Assembly (NCBI RefSeq): GCF_020627745.1
Contig: NZ_JAHDGE010000007.1
Coordinates: forward strand, 93,394 to 129,056
From: Pseudooctadecabacter sp.
GTDB taxonomy: Bacteria > Pseudomonadota > Alphaproteobacteria > Rhodobacterales > Rhodobacteraceae
Reading direction: 5' to 3'
DNA length: 35,663 nucleotides
In this document: positions 8,329 through 17,401 of the stretch, one piece after another
How the letters are laid out: each line of letters opens with the position of its first letter
Position numbering within the stretch: the stretch's first letter is position 1
The notes under the pieces: model-generated
Databases searched by the model: none
Seen by the model: only the letters and a program-made list of their open reading frames with translations
Told to the model about the DNA's origin: nothing
Made by a program: the position numbers and the translations under genes

Positions 8329-8807
8329 GGCTGGTCCTGCAAGGCCACCGGTGCCACATCCGGATTGCGCCGCGCGACGGAGATATTCAGCGCGCCCGCA
8401 ACAGTGACCCACGCCAGATAGGGCACGAACGCCAGGCCAGCCCAAGTGTCGACCATCCAATGGGTCACCATACAGCCCGCCACCGCGATCCAAAGCGCGC
8501 CCATGATCGGCACCGCCTCTCTCAACCGGCGCAACCCGAAAAACACCGGCGTCCACAGCGTATTCAGCGCAATTTGTAACGCCCAGAACCCCATGGCGAA
8601 CCCTGCGCCCGCCTCACCGGCCACACGCGCGCCTGCAAAAGACATCAGCAGGTAAAGCGTCGTCCAAGCGACGGGAAACATCCAGTTCGGCGGTGTCCAG
8701 CCGGGCTTTTCAAGGCGCTCATACCACTTGCCCGGCGGGAACATTGCACCCGTCGCACCAGCGGCAAAGGTCGCGGCAAGAAATAGAAAGAACAGCCAGA
8801 TATCCAT
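8325..8807 (-). CDS. tspO: TspO/MBR family tryptophan-rich sensory protein
   Basis: This 160-residue membrane protein belongs to the TspO/peripheral benzodiazepine receptor family, which binds porphyrins. It has five hydrophobic segments and the conserved KPGWTPPNWMFPVAWT stretch at about residues 34-49. In Rhodobacter sphaeroides TspO is an outer-membrane regulator that damps photosynthesis gene expression when oxygen is present, and it lies in the same place between crtB and crtC. A GGGGG run precedes the ATG at 8807. The stop (8325-8327) overlaps the convergent crtC stop (8326-8328), leaving no room for a terminator. Confidence 0.94.
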   Translation of the reverse strand: MDIWLFFLFLAATFAAGATGAMFPPGKWYERLEKPGWTPPNWMFPVAWTTLYLLMSFAGARVAGEAGAGFAMGFWALQIALNTLWTPVFFGLRRLREAVPIMGALWIAVAGCMVTHWMVDTWAGLAFVPYLAWVTVAGALNISVARRNPDVAPVALQDQP

Positions 8808-8838
8808 ATGGGCCCCCGAATGCGGTGTTGCCCCTTAC

Positions 8839-9861
8839 CTAGACGGGGTTGGAATGTTGTCCAATATCGTCGTCTTGGCGCTGCAACTGCGCCAATACAT
8901 CAAGCAAAGCAGCGGTGCGCCCCATGGGCCGTCCTTCGCGCGATGCCGCATCCACAAGAAACGCAACCTCATCCAAAGGCCGCGCATGAAGGATGGGGGA
9001 TCGCGGGGTGATCAGGCTGGCACCCGTGCGGAGCATCGCCTGCCCCATCCACCCGATCTTTTGCGCCTTAGACGTTCGGGCGCGATGGGTGATGCTGTCA
9101 TGTCCGGCGCGGCGCACTTCGTGGCCAATGCCAGCATAGATGAAACGCGCCGCATAAATGCCCATGCGGGACGTGCGCGGCAGGGCCGGCACGCCAGCCT
9201 CGGACCGCAGGTACAACCGCTTTGCCTCGGCCAACAAACGTCGCGCCATGCGGCGCACATCGGGGGTCGCCTGCGGATCGGCCAGAAACGCCGCCACATC
9301 CATCCCCGCCTCATCGAACCAGTCCAGTGGCAGGTAAATGCGCCCGGCGCGCGCGTCCTCACCAATATCGCGGGCAATGTTGGTCAACTGCATCGCCACA
9401 CCCAGATCACAGGCCCGCGCCAGCGCATCCGCATCGCGCACGCGCATCAGCACGCACATCATCACGCCAACGGCAGAGGCCACCCGCGCCGAATAGTCCC
9501 GCACGCCCGACAGATCGGCATAGCGCCGGTCCTGCGCATCCCATGCCAACCCTTCAAGCAAGGCATCCGGCAGCGCCTTTGGCATGTCGAATTCCTCAAC
9601 CACCGCAGCGAACGCCCGATCCTCGGGCGCGTCTTTCGGACGCCCCGCATAGATCGCATCCAGCCGGTCTTGCAGGCTCAGGACAGCGCGCCGTTTGTGA
9701 TCGCCCTCATCCACCTCATCATCGGCCAAGCGACAAAACGCATAAAGCACCAAGGCCGGATCACGGACAGCGGCGGGCAACAACCGGGACGCCGCGTGGA
9801 AGGAATAAGACCCCGTGCGGATCGCCTCACGGCAGTGGTTCAGATCATCTTCGCGGATCAT
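8839..9861 (-). CDS. crtB: Phytoene synthase
   Basis: CrtB condenses two geranylgeranyl diphosphates into phytoene, the first committed carotenoid step. The 340-residue protein has both Asp-rich motifs of the squalene/phytoene synthase family, YAFCRLADDEVDE at 40-52 and LTNIARDIGEDARAGRIY near 160-177. The ATG at 9861 overlaps the crtI stop by ATGA, so translation is coupled to crtI. The tspO gene follows 31 bases downstream on the same strand. Confidence 0.96.
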   Translation of the reverse strand: MIREDDLNHCREAIRTGSYSFHAASRLLPAAVRDPALVLYAFCRLADDEVDEGDHKRRAVLSLQDRLDAIYAGRPKDAPEDRAFAAVVEEFDMPKALPDALLEGLAWDAQDRRYADLSGVRDYSARVASAVGVMMCVLMRVRDADALARACDLGVAMQLTNIARDIGEDARAGRIYLPLDWFDEAGMDVAAFLADPQATPDVRRMARRLLAEAKRLYLRSEAGVPALPRTSRMGIYAARFIYAGIGHEVRRAGHDSITHRARTSKAQKIGWMGQAMLRTGASLITPRSPILHARPLDEVAFLVDAASREGRPMGRTAALLDVLAQLQRQDDDIGQHSNPV

Positions 9862-11405
9862 TCGGCGGCCAATCTGTCCGCCACTGCAACGCGCGGGGCT
9901 TCCGGCACCAGTTGGCCCAGAACCTCGGCACTGGAAATCACACCGGGCAGCCCTGCACCGGGGTGGGTGCCCGCGCCAACAAGGTAGAGACCCTTGGCCT
10001 CTTCACTGACATTATGGGGCCGGAACCATGCCGATTGCAGAATCCGCGGTTCAATCGAAAAACCGCTCCCGTGGGGGGACAAATACCTGTCGCGGAAGGT
10101 TTCAGGCGTGAACTCTTCGGACGCAGACAGGTGATCCTGAAACCCCGGAATGGTCTTTTCCAAAACGGCGGCAACCTTCGCGCGATACTTCGGCGCCTCG
10201 GCCTTCCAGTCCACCGCATCGGCATGTCCCAAATGCGGAACTGGCGACAGCGCATACCACGTGTCATCCCCTTGCGGCGCGACGCTGGGGTCTGTCACGG
10301 AAGGCCTGTGCAGATAAAGGCTCATGTCATCAGCCAATTTGCCCTTGATGAAAATATCGCGCAGCAGCCCTTCGTAACGTGGCCCGCTGAGGATCGTGTG
10401 ATGCCCCACATCCCCCCATTTGCCCGCCGTGCCTTTGGTCCCGAAATACCAGACATAAAGCCCCATGGACCACCGGCTGCGTTTCAACTTGGACGTGGTC
10501 CAGCGTTTGCGTTTGTGGTTTCGCATCAGACGGTCATAGGTGTGACCGGCGTCCGCGTTGCTGACCACAACACCGGCGTGCATTTTCGTGCCATCGGTCA
10601 TGGACACACCTGCGGCGCGACCGCCTTCGACAAGGATTTCATCGACCTCAACACCCAGCCGCACGGTGCCGCCCTGATCCTCAATCACGCGGACCATGGC
10701 ATCGGCAATCGCCTGCACGCCGCCCATGGCGTAGTGCACGCCGTATTCCTTTTCCAGATAACTGACCAAGGCATACATCGACGTCACATGCATCGGATCG
10801 CCGCCGATAAACAGAGGATGAAACGACAGCGCCATGCGCAGCCGTTCGTCCTTCACATACGCGCGGGCATGGCCAAGGATCGACCGGTCCGCGCGCAGCT
10901 GCGCAAATTTCGGCAGGACCTTCACGGTCTCCCACAACTGGTGCATAGACCGGCGGCCCAGCCCCTCAAACCCGACTTTGTAGCGTGCCTTGGCGCTTTT
11001 CAGAAACTTGTGGAATCCGGGCACATCGCGGGGCGACAATTTTGCGACCTCAGCCACCATCGCATCGGTGCTTTGACGTGCTTTGAACGAACTGCCGTCT
11101 TCCCACCGGATTTCATAAAACGGATCCATCGGGCGCAAATCGACATCGCGGTGAAAATCCCGCCCGCACGCGGCCCAAAGGTCTTCCAGAACCTCGGGCA
11201 TGGTGACAATGGTCGGCCCCAGATCAAACCGGTGCCCGTTCTGGCTGATCGACGATCCACGCCCGCCCGCGCGGTCCAGCTTGTCCAGCACTTGCACGCG
11301 GTAGCCCTTGGCACCCAGCCGCATCGCGGCAGCCAGCCCGCCAAGGCCAGCACCAATGACCAAAGCCACATCAGACGATTCGGAACGGGGATCATGTGTC
11401 AACAT
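9858..11405 (-). CDS. crtI: Phytoene desaturase
   Basis: CrtI is the FAD enzyme that desaturates phytoene, to neurosporene in the spheroidene pathway. The 515-residue protein has the N-terminal FAD motif ALVIGAGLGGLAAAMRL at about 14-30, RAGGRGSS just after it, and the C-terminal signature YLVGAGTHPGAGLPGV. The ATG at 11405 is the only plausible full-length start, although no clear ribosome site precedes it. A PpsR-type operator (11397-11414) lies across the start codon, which implies a very short leader. It is divergent from crtA and coupled to crtB. Confidence 0.96.
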   Translation of the reverse strand: MLTHDPRSESSDVALVIGAGLGGLAAAMRLGAKGYRVQVLDKLDRAGGRGSSISQNGHRFDLGPTIVTMPEVLEDLWAACGRDFHRDVDLRPMDPFYEIRWEDGSSFKARQSTDAMVAEVAKLSPRDVPGFHKFLKSAKARYKVGFEGLGRRSMHQLWETVKVLPKFAQLRADRSILGHARAYVKDERLRMALSFHPLFIGGDPMHVTSMYALVSYLEKEYGVHYAMGGVQAIADAMVRVIEDQGGTVRLGVEVDEILVEGGRAAGVSMTDGTKMHAGVVVSNADAGHTYDRLMRNHKRKRWTTSKLKRSRWSMGLYVWYFGTKGTAGKWGDVGHHTILSGPRYEGLLRDIFIKGKLADDMSLYLHRPSVTDPSVAPQGDDTWYALSPVPHLGHADAVDWKAEAPKYRAKVAAVLEKTIPGFQDHLSASEEFTPETFRDRYLSPHGSGFSIEPRILQSAWFRPHNVSEEAKGLYLVGAGTHPGAGLPGVISSAEVLGQLVPEAPRVAVADRLAAE

Positions 11406-11414
11406 AAGCTGACA
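11397..11414 (-). promoter_or_regulatory. PpsR/CrtJ-type operator over the crtI start
   Basis: TGTCAACATAAGCTGACA is an exact TGT-N12-ACA site with the favoured TGTC and GACA ends. It covers the crtI start codon (11405-11403). A weak minus-strand promoter just upstream (TTGTAA, 17 bases, TAGTGT) would start transcription a few bases before the ATG, so the operator would overlap the start of transcription. The promoter is tentative. Confidence 0.7.
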
Positions 11415-11492
11415 CTAAAGCGCTGGATTTGCTTTTACAACTTATGCTTTCCAGGCCTGATCGCTCCAAGTCTTCCCAAGTCCTTCAAAATG

Positions 11493-11510
11493 TGTAAACT
11501 CATCCTGACA
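11493..11510 (+). promoter_or_regulatory. PpsR/CrtJ-type operator upstream of crtA
   Basis: TGTAAACTCATCCTGACA is an exact TGT-N12-ACA site ending 20 bases before the crtA start. Its TGTAAACT beginning repeats that of the operator at 5889 before crtD, and the TAAACT may serve as a -10 element. No good -35 is visible. It is the second site in the crtI-crtA intergenic region, 78 bp from the first, a spacing that could allow looping rather than side-by-side binding. Confidence 0.72.
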
Positions 11511-11530
11511 CCGCAAAGGGAACCACGCGT

Positions 11531-12235
11531 GTGAGCCAGATCGTCACCCTCAGCCTGTTCCGGTTTGACCGGACGCGCGATCGCCTCTGGGCGTTTGCGA
11601 TGATGGGTGCGGCCCGGTTGTCACTGCCGCGCACGCCCGACATCGGGTTCTGGAAACTCTGCGGGTCCGGCACCGGCGAAGGGTTCACGCCCGTCCCCAA
11701 CCTTGGCGTCTACGCGATCCTCGCCACCTGGCCCGATCACGACACAGCCCGCAGCCGCATCGCCACAGCGCCTATTTTCCAACGCTACCGCAGCCGCGCC
11801 GCCGAAGACTGGACCGTGTTCCTTTCCCCAACATCGGTCAAAGGCGAATGGTCCGGCAGCGCGCCCTTTACCATCACCGATGAACCGGCAACCGGCCCCC
11901 TCGCGGCCCTGACCCGCGCCACGGTGAAACCCTCCATCGCCGCGAAATTCTGGAAACGTGTCCCCGACATTTCCTCCGTCATCGGGGCGGACAAAAACGT
12001 GGCTTTCAAAATCGGCATCGGGGAAGTTCCGCTGCTGCATCAGGTCACGTTCTCCATCTGGCCCGACGCCAAACGCATGGCGAATTTCGCCCGCACAGGT
12101 CACCACGCAGACGCCATCCGCGCCGTGCGCGACAACGACTGGTTCCGCGAAGAACTTTACGCGCGGTTCGCCGTGAAATCCGACATGGGAAGCTGGAACG
12201 GTGCCTCCCCCCTCGCAAATCTGGATATGCCATGA
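11531..12235 (+). CDS. crtA: Spheroidene monooxygenase
   Basis: CrtA oxidises spheroidene to the ketocarotenoid spheroidenone with molecular oxygen. Its presence means this organism can make red ketocarotenoids under air, fitting an aerobic phototroph. The 234-residue protein starts with SQIVTLSLFRFD, continues with FAMMGAARL and PGIGF-like spacing (TPDIGFWKLCGSGTGEGFTP), and matches the family length. The start is a GTG at 11531 with AAGGGA about 9 bases upstream. The stop overlaps the bchI ATG (ATGA), making crtA the first gene of crtA-bchI-bchD-bchO. Confidence 0.94.
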   Translation: MSQIVTLSLFRFDRTRDRLWAFAMMGAARLSLPRTPDIGFWKLCGSGTGEGFTPVPNLGVYAILATWPDHDTARSRIATAPIFQRYRSRAAEDWTVFLSPTSVKGEWSGSAPFTITDEPATGPLAALTRATVKPSIAAKFWKRVPDISSVIGADKNVAFKIGIGEVPLLHQVTFSIWPDAKRMANFARTGHHADAIRAVRDNDWFREELYARFAVKSDMGSWNGASPLANLDMP

Positions 12236-13236
12236 AACAGCCTTTCCCCTTCTCCGCCATTGTTGGTCAGGAGGACATGAAACGCGCCATGATCCTGACC
12301 GCCATCGACCCGTCCTTGGGCGGTGTTCTGGTCTTCGGAGATCGTGGCACCGGAAAATCCACCGCCGTACGCGCGCTGGCGGCACTTCTGCCACAAATCC
12401 AGCGGGTGGAGGGCTGCCCCGTCAATTCCGAACGCGCCGAAGACGTGCCCGTCTGGGTGGACATGGCCGACAAAACCGTCTCCGCCGCCCCGACCCCCGT
12501 CGTTGATTTGCCCCTTGGCGTGACCGAGGATCGCGTGACCGGCGCACTGGATATCGAAAAGGCTCTATCGCACGGTGAAAAGGCGTTCCAGCCCGGTTTG
12601 CTGGCCCGCGCCAACCGGGGATACCTTTATATAGATGAGGTGAACCTTCTCGAAGATCACATCGTTGACCTCCTCCTCGATGTGGCCCAATCCGGCGAAA
12701 ACGTGGTTGAACGCGAAGGTCTGTCCATCCGCCATCCCGCACGCTTCGTCCTCGTCGGTTCCGGCAACCCCGAGGAGGGCGAATTGCGTCCCCAGCTTCT
12801 GGACCGGTTCGGGCTGAGCGTCGATGTATCCTCCCCCACCACGATTGAAGAACGGGTCGAAGTCATCAAACGCCGCGACGCGTTTGAGACCGATTACGAG
12901 GCCTTCATGGTCCGCTGGAAGGCCGAAGATGCCCTCATCCGCACACAGATCGAGACGGCAAAACAGTCTCTGCGTCAGCTCAAAACCACCGATTCCGCGC
13001 TGACTGACATCGCGGGGCTTTGCCTCAAACTGGGTGCTGACGGTTTGCGCGGGGAACTGACGTTGCTCAAGGCCGCGCGCGCCTTTGCGGCCTTCCGTGA
13101 AGACACAGCCATCGGCCGTGATCACATCCGCGCCGTGGCCCCCATGGCCCTGCGTCACCGCCTGCGCCGCGATCCGCTGGACGATGCCGGCAGCGACGCA
13201 CGGGTCGCCCGTGTTGTCGAAGACGTGCTGGCCTGA
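12232..13236 (+). CDS. bchI: Magnesium chelatase ATPase subunit I
   Basis: BchI is the AAA+ subunit of Mg-chelatase, which with BchD and BchH inserts Mg into protoporphyrin IX at the branch from heme. The 334-residue protein has Walker A GDRGTGKS at 36-43, a Walker B YIDEVN near 132-137, and the arginine-finger region PQLLDRFGL. Its ATG overlaps the crtA stop, and its TGA shares a base with the bchD ATG (TGATG), so the ratio of the two subunits is probably set by translational coupling. Confidence 0.97.
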   Translation: MKQPFPFSAIVGQEDMKRAMILTAIDPSLGGVLVFGDRGTGKSTAVRALAALLPQIQRVEGCPVNSERAEDVPVWVDMADKTVSAAPTPVVDLPLGVTEDRVTGALDIEKALSHGEKAFQPGLLARANRGYLYIDEVNLLEDHIVDLLLDVAQSGENVVEREGLSIRHPARFVLVGSGNPEEGELRPQLLDRFGLSVDVSSPTTIEERVEVIKRRDAFETDYEAFMVRWKAEDALIRTQIETAKQSLRQLKTTDSALTDIAGLCLKLGADGLRGELTLLKAARAFAAFREDTAIGRDHIRAVAPMALRHRLRRDPLDDAGSDARVARVVEDVLA

Positions 13237-14858
13237 TGTCGTGGGACAGGGCCACCCTCGCGCTGACCCTTCTGGCCGTTGATCCGACAGGGCTGGGCGG
13301 GGCCAACATCCGCGCCCGCTGCGGTCCTGTCCGCGATGCCTTTCTGGAGGCTCTGGGCATTCTGCCACGGCCCCTTGTCAAACTGCATCCCGCAATGGAT
13401 GACGAAACGCTGTTTGGCGGGATCGACCTGACACAGACCCTGCAATCGGGAAAGATGCACCTGCGTGACGGGCTACTGACCGGCAAGGGCACGACCCTTC
13501 TGACCATGGCCGACCGCTGCGAACCGGACACGGCTGCGCGTCTGGCCATGGCGATGGATGACACCCGCCTGCCCGTTCTGATCACCCTTGATGAAGGCGC
13601 CGATACGGACGAAGGGGCACCGGTGGCCCTGACCGAACGTATGGCCTTTCACATCACCCTCGATCTGGCTCTCAAGGATGTGGATTTACTGCCCGACCCC
13701 GATAGAATTGACCGCGCGAAACGCAGCCTTCCGTTGGTTGCGACGCCTGCTGAAACGCTGACCACGCTCGTGTCTCTCTGCCTCAATCTGGGCATCGCAA
13801 GCCAGCGCGCACCACTTTTTGCGCTGCGTGCCGCACGTGCGAATGCGGCTCTGCATCAACGCAGGTCCCTCATCTCGGACGACATCGAAGTCGCCGCAGC
13901 CCTGACGCTGGCCCATCGGGCCACCCGACTTCCGCCTGTCGATGAACCGGAGCCGCCAGCGGACGAACCGCCGCCTCCGCCCTCAGACGCGCAAGAGGTC
14001 GGGCAACTCGAAGATCGCGTCCTCGATGCCGTGCTGGCCAACCTGCCCGCAGGTCTTCTGGACCAGATCAATGGCCATGGATCGGTGGCAAAAGGCACAG
14101 GCGCAGGGACCAGACATCGCGGCAACCGGCGCGGACGGCCCAAGCCCGCACGCGGCGGTCGTCTGACAGGTCGCAACCGCCTTGATCTGATCGCCACCTT
14201 GCGGGCCGCAGCCCCGTGGCAAAAACTGCGGGGCGCACAACCGGGGCGGCTTAGGGTTCTGCCGTCCGACTTCCGCATCAAACAGTTCGAAGAACAATCG
14301 GATCGTTTGCTCATTTTCACCGTCGATGCCTCCGGCAGTGCCGCCATGGCCCGTCTGGGGGAGGCGAAGGGCGCCGTCGAATTGCTTTTGTCGGACGCCT
14401 ATTCCCGCCGTGATCACGTCAGCCTTATCGCCTTTCGCGGGGAAACGGCCGATCTGATGCTGCCGCCCACGCGCTCTCTTGTGCAGACCAAACGCAGGCT
14501 TGCCGCCCTGCCCGGCGGGGGTGGCACACCCCTGGCCGCAGGCCTGATCGAGGCTGTCAAAACAGCGCAGACAGCGAAACGGCAGGGCATGTCCCCCTGC
14601 ATCATCGTCCTCACGGACGGGCGGGCAAACATCGCCCTCAACGGATTGCCCGACCGACCCGCCGCCTGCCGCGATTCAGAGACTGTTGCCGCCCAGATCC
14701 GCACACATAACCTTGATGCGATCGTTCTGGACCTTGGCAACCGGCCCTCGCGGTTTCTGTCCGACCTGTCACGAAAGATGGGCGGTCTCTACATGCCCGT
14801 GCCACGCGCCGATGCCCGAAAGATGTCCGGTGCGGTGTCCGCCGCGCTGGCTGAGTAG
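13236..14858 (+). CDS. bchD: Magnesium chelatase subunit D
   Basis: BchD is the AAA+/von Willebrand factor A subunit that forms a two-ring complex with BchI. The 540-residue protein has an N-terminal AAA-like domain without a functional Walker A (DPTGLGGANIRAR in its place), as usual for BchD. A Pro/Glu-rich linker (EPEPPADEPPPPP) near 235-250 follows, then a basic stretch (RHRGNRRGRPKPARGG), and a C-terminal VWA domain with the metal-binding DASGS near 363-367. It is two bases upstream of bchO. Confidence 0.96.
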   Translation: MSWDRATLALTLLAVDPTGLGGANIRARCGPVRDAFLEALGILPRPLVKLHPAMDDETLFGGIDLTQTLQSGKMHLRDGLLTGKGTTLLTMADRCEPDTAARLAMAMDDTRLPVLITLDEGADTDEGAPVALTERMAFHITLDLALKDVDLLPDPDRIDRAKRSLPLVATPAETLTTLVSLCLNLGIASQRAPLFALRAARANAALHQRRSLISDDIEVAAALTLAHRATRLPPVDEPEPPADEPPPPPSDAQEVGQLEDRVLDAVLANLPAGLLDQINGHGSVAKGTGAGTRHRGNRRGRPKPARGGRLTGRNRLDLIATLRAAAPWQKLRGAQPGRLRVLPSDFRIKQFEEQSDRLLIFTVDASGSAAMARLGEAKGAVELLLSDAYSRRDHVSLIAFRGETADLMLPPTRSLVQTKRRLAALPGGGGTPLAAGLIEAVKTAQTAKRQGMSPCIIVLTDGRANIALNGLPDRPAACRDSETVAAQIRTHNLDAIVLDLGNRPSRFLSDLSRKMGGLYMPVPRADARKMSGAVSAALAE

Positions 14859-14860
14859 CG

Positions 14861-15715
14861 ATGCGGTGGCCCGATGATCTGGCAGGGTGGCCCATGGCGG
14901 ACCAGTCCCGCAAGGTCCTGTGTCGACCCCATAAATGGCACGTGCAAGAGGGCGGTTCGGGCGATACGCTTTTGCTGATCCACGGGGCCGGCGGCGCCAC
15001 CCAAAGCTGGCGGGGCCTCTATCCCCTCCTGACGCGAACCCACCACGTTGTCGCCATTGATCTTCCCGGTCAGGGTTTTACCGAAATCGGGGCACGTGCG
15101 CGCTGCAATCTGGCGCATATGGCCGAAGACCTGTCCGCGCTGGTTGCACATCAGGGCTGGACGCCCACAGCCCTGATCGGCCATTCCGCAGGGGCTGCCA
15201 TCGCCCTGCAAATGGCGCGCACCTCACCCACCCATGTCATCGGCATCAACGCGGCCCTGTCCAACTTTCGCGGCGTTGCGGGGTGGCTGTTCCCGATGAT
15301 GGCCAAGGCACTGGCCCTCAACCCGCTGTCGGCCAAACTGTTTTCGCGGACGGCCACGGCCGCATCTGTGCGCAACCTCATCGCCGGCACAGGGTCCCGT
15401 CTGGACGCGGAGGGAGAGGCCCTCTATCTGCGGCTGGTACAGGATGCATCCCACGTCGACGCAACTTTGATGATGATGGCCCAATGGTCGCTGGATGGGT
15501 TGTCAGCCGCACTGCCCACGATCAAGTCCCGTGTCGATCTGATCACCGCCGACGGGGACAAGGCCGTCCCCCCGAAATCAAGCGCGGACGCCGCACAACG
15601 GCTGCCCGACGCATGGCTTCACCGGATCGAAAATCTTGGACATCTGGTTCATGAAGAGGACCCCGACCGCGTCGCAACCCTCATTCAAGACTGCCTTCAG
15701 GCAGCGGCCCGCTGA
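14861..15715 (+). CDS. bchO: Mg-chelatase-associated alpha/beta hydrolase BchO
   Basis: BchO is an alpha/beta hydrolase fold protein found with bchID in many purple bacteria; its reaction has not been settled. The 284-residue protein has the HGAGGATQSW oxyanion-region motif, a nucleophile elbow GHSAGAA near 107-113, and a late HLVHEEDP with the likely catalytic His. It starts two bases after bchD and ends the PGC in this window. Its last 19 bases overlap the convergent glpD gene, and no terminator is visible. Confidence 0.92.
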   Translation: MRWPDDLAGWPMADQSRKVLCRPHKWHVQEGGSGDTLLLIHGAGGATQSWRGLYPLLTRTHHVVAIDLPGQGFTEIGARARCNLAHMAEDLSALVAHQGWTPTALIGHSAGAAIALQMARTSPTHVIGINAALSNFRGVAGWLFPMMAKALALNPLSAKLFSRTATAASVRNLIAGTGSRLDAEGEALYLRLVQDASHVDATLMMMAQWSLDGLSAALPTIKSRVDLITADGDKAVPPKSSADAAQRLPDAWLHRIENLGHLVHEEDPDRVATLIQDCLQAAAR

Positions 15716-17274
15716 TCCGACATCCACGCATCCAGCGCGGCAATCTGCATGTCGTTCAGCCTCAGCCCCAGCTTGTTGCGCCGCCATACGACATCTTCCG
15801 CACGTCGCGCGTATTCCTTGTCCATCAGCCAACGCACCTCGGCTTCCGTCAATGTTGCGCCGAAATCCGTGCCCAGATCGGCGGCCGTCTTGGCATTCCC
15901 AAGGACATTGCGCGCATCCGTTCCATAGGCCCGCACCAGACGTCTGGCCCAGCGCGCATCGACAAACCCGTAATCGCGCATAATATCCGCAATCAGGGCC
16001 TCCACTCCGTCAACAGGGAAATCGCCGCCCGGCAAAGGAACACCAGCTGTCCAATCCCCGCTCACCCCGTCGAAATACGGGCTGATCTTGGCCAAAGCGC
16101 TCTGGGCAAGCCTGCGATACGTCGTGATCTTTCCGCCAAAAATGTTCAGGATCGGCGCGCCCCCGTTGGTGTCCACTTTCAACGTGTAGTCACGGGTCGC
16201 TGCTGTCGCACTTTGCGCCCCATCATCATACAAGGGGCGCACGCCTGAATAGGTCCAGACCACATCATCGCTGGTGATGTCCTGCTTGAAATACCCGTTG
16301 GCGAAAGCGACCAGATAATCGCGTTCCTCATCCGTGCAGACGGGCCTTACGCTGGGGTCGTCATGTTCCGCGTCGGTCGTCCCGATCAGGGTGAAATCCG
16401 TCTCATAGGGAATGGCGAAAATGATCCGCCCGTCGGTGCCCTGGAAGAAATAGCATTTCTCATGATCAAACAGACGTTTGGTCACGATGTGGGATCCCCG
16501 CACCAGCCGGACGCCTTCGGTAGAATTCAATCGCACCTTCTGCTGGATGATGTCGCCGACCCAAGGGCCAGCCGCATTGACCAGCATCTTGGCACGCACG
16601 GTCCGCACCTCACCGGTGTCGGTGTCTTCAAGCTGCACCACCCAATGGTCGTCGTGCCGGATGGTAGAGGTCACCTTGGTGCGCACCATGATCTTGGCGC
16701 CGCGGTTTTCCGCATCTCGCGCGTTCAACACGACAAGGCGCGAATCCTCAATCCAGCAGTCAGAGTATTCGTAAGCAAACTCAAACCGGTCCTCGATCCC
16801 CTTGCCTTCCGGCGCTGTGGTCAGGTCAACAGTCGTGGTGCCGGGCAGGATTTTGCGACCGCCCAGATTGTCATACATGAACAGACCCAGCCGGATCAGC
16901 CATGCAGGCCGTCGGCCCTTCATCCAAGGCATCACGAAATTCAAAATCTTGGACGTCGGCGTTGATCCTTCAAACCGCATGTCCTTGTGATAGGGCAGCA
17001 CAAACCGCATCGGCCAGCTGATGTGCGGCATGGCGCGCAACAGGGTTTCGCGCTCAATCAGCGCCTCGCGCACCAGACGGACCTCAAAGTATTCCAGATA
17101 CCGCAACCCGCCGTGAAACAGCTTGGTCGATGCGCTGGACGTCGCCGAGGCAAGGTCATTCATCTCCGCCAGACCCACGCGCAACCCGCGCCCCGATGCA
17201 TCGCGGGCAATGCCACATCCGTTGATGCCGCCACCAATGATGAAAAGGTCAAAATCTGTCTCTACGTCTGCCAT
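15697..17274 (-). CDS. glpD: Aerobic glycerol-3-phosphate dehydrogenase
   Basis: GlpD is a membrane-associated FAD enzyme that oxidises glycerol 3-phosphate to dihydroxyacetone phosphate and feeds electrons to quinone. The 525-residue protein begins with an FAD motif FIIGGGINGCGIARDASGRG near 11-30 and the family signature ATSSASTKLFHGGLRYLEY, and ends with the C-terminal helical domain. It is divergent from a DeoR-type repressor, with a candidate operator between them, the usual glp arrangement. The 3' end overlaps bchO by 19 bases on the opposite strand. Confidence 0.95.
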   Translation of the reverse strand: MADVETDFDLFIIGGGINGCGIARDASGRGLRVGLAEMNDLASATSSASTKLFHGGLRYLEYFEVRLVREALIERETLLRAMPHISWPMRFVLPYHKDMRFEGSTPTSKILNFVMPWMKGRRPAWLIRLGLFMYDNLGGRKILPGTTTVDLTTAPEGKGIEDRFEFAYEYSDCWIEDSRLVVLNARDAENRGAKIMVRTKVTSTIRHDDHWVVQLEDTDTGEVRTVRAKMLVNAAGPWVGDIIQQKVRLNSTEGVRLVRGSHIVTKRLFDHEKCYFFQGTDGRIIFAIPYETDFTLIGTTDAEHDDPSVRPVCTDEERDYLVAFANGYFKQDITSDDVVWTYSGVRPLYDDGAQSATAATRDYTLKVDTNGGAPILNIFGGKITTYRRLAQSALAKISPYFDGVSGDWTAGVPLPGGDFPVDGVEALIADIMRDYGFVDARWARRLVRAYGTDARNVLGNAKTAADLGTDFGATLTEAEVRWLMDKEYARRAEDVVWRRNKLGLRLNDMQIAALDAWMSDQRAAA

Positions 17275-17341
17275 GGGTCCGTCCGCCTTTGGGGTCCTGT
17301 CTTAGATAGCGCATCTAGCAAACCCGCCCAGAAAGAAAAAG

Positions 17342-17379
17342 AACGAAATATATTGATGTTCGTTTATGGATAAAACGAA
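17342..17379. promoter_or_regulatory. Candidate GlpR operator between glpD and glpR
   Basis: AACGAA at 17342-17347 and TTCGTT at 17359-17364 form an inverted repeat, and a second AACGAA lies at 17374-17379, 32 bp (about three helical turns) from the first. The central half, GATGTTCGTT, agrees with the Escherichia coli GlpR half-site WATGTTCGWT in all but the first base. It lies in the 127-base AT-rich gap between glpD and the repressor, so it could control both. Confidence 0.6.
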
Positions 17380-17401
17380 AGCAATGCCGTAAACGGTTGG
17401 C

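Noticed and set aside
9222-11534. A 770-codon open frame on the plus strand opposite crtB and crtI
   Set aside because: It is antisense to two well-supported genes, and its protein is rich in Arg, His and Pro with no recognisable domain, as expected from an open frame opposite GC-rich codons.
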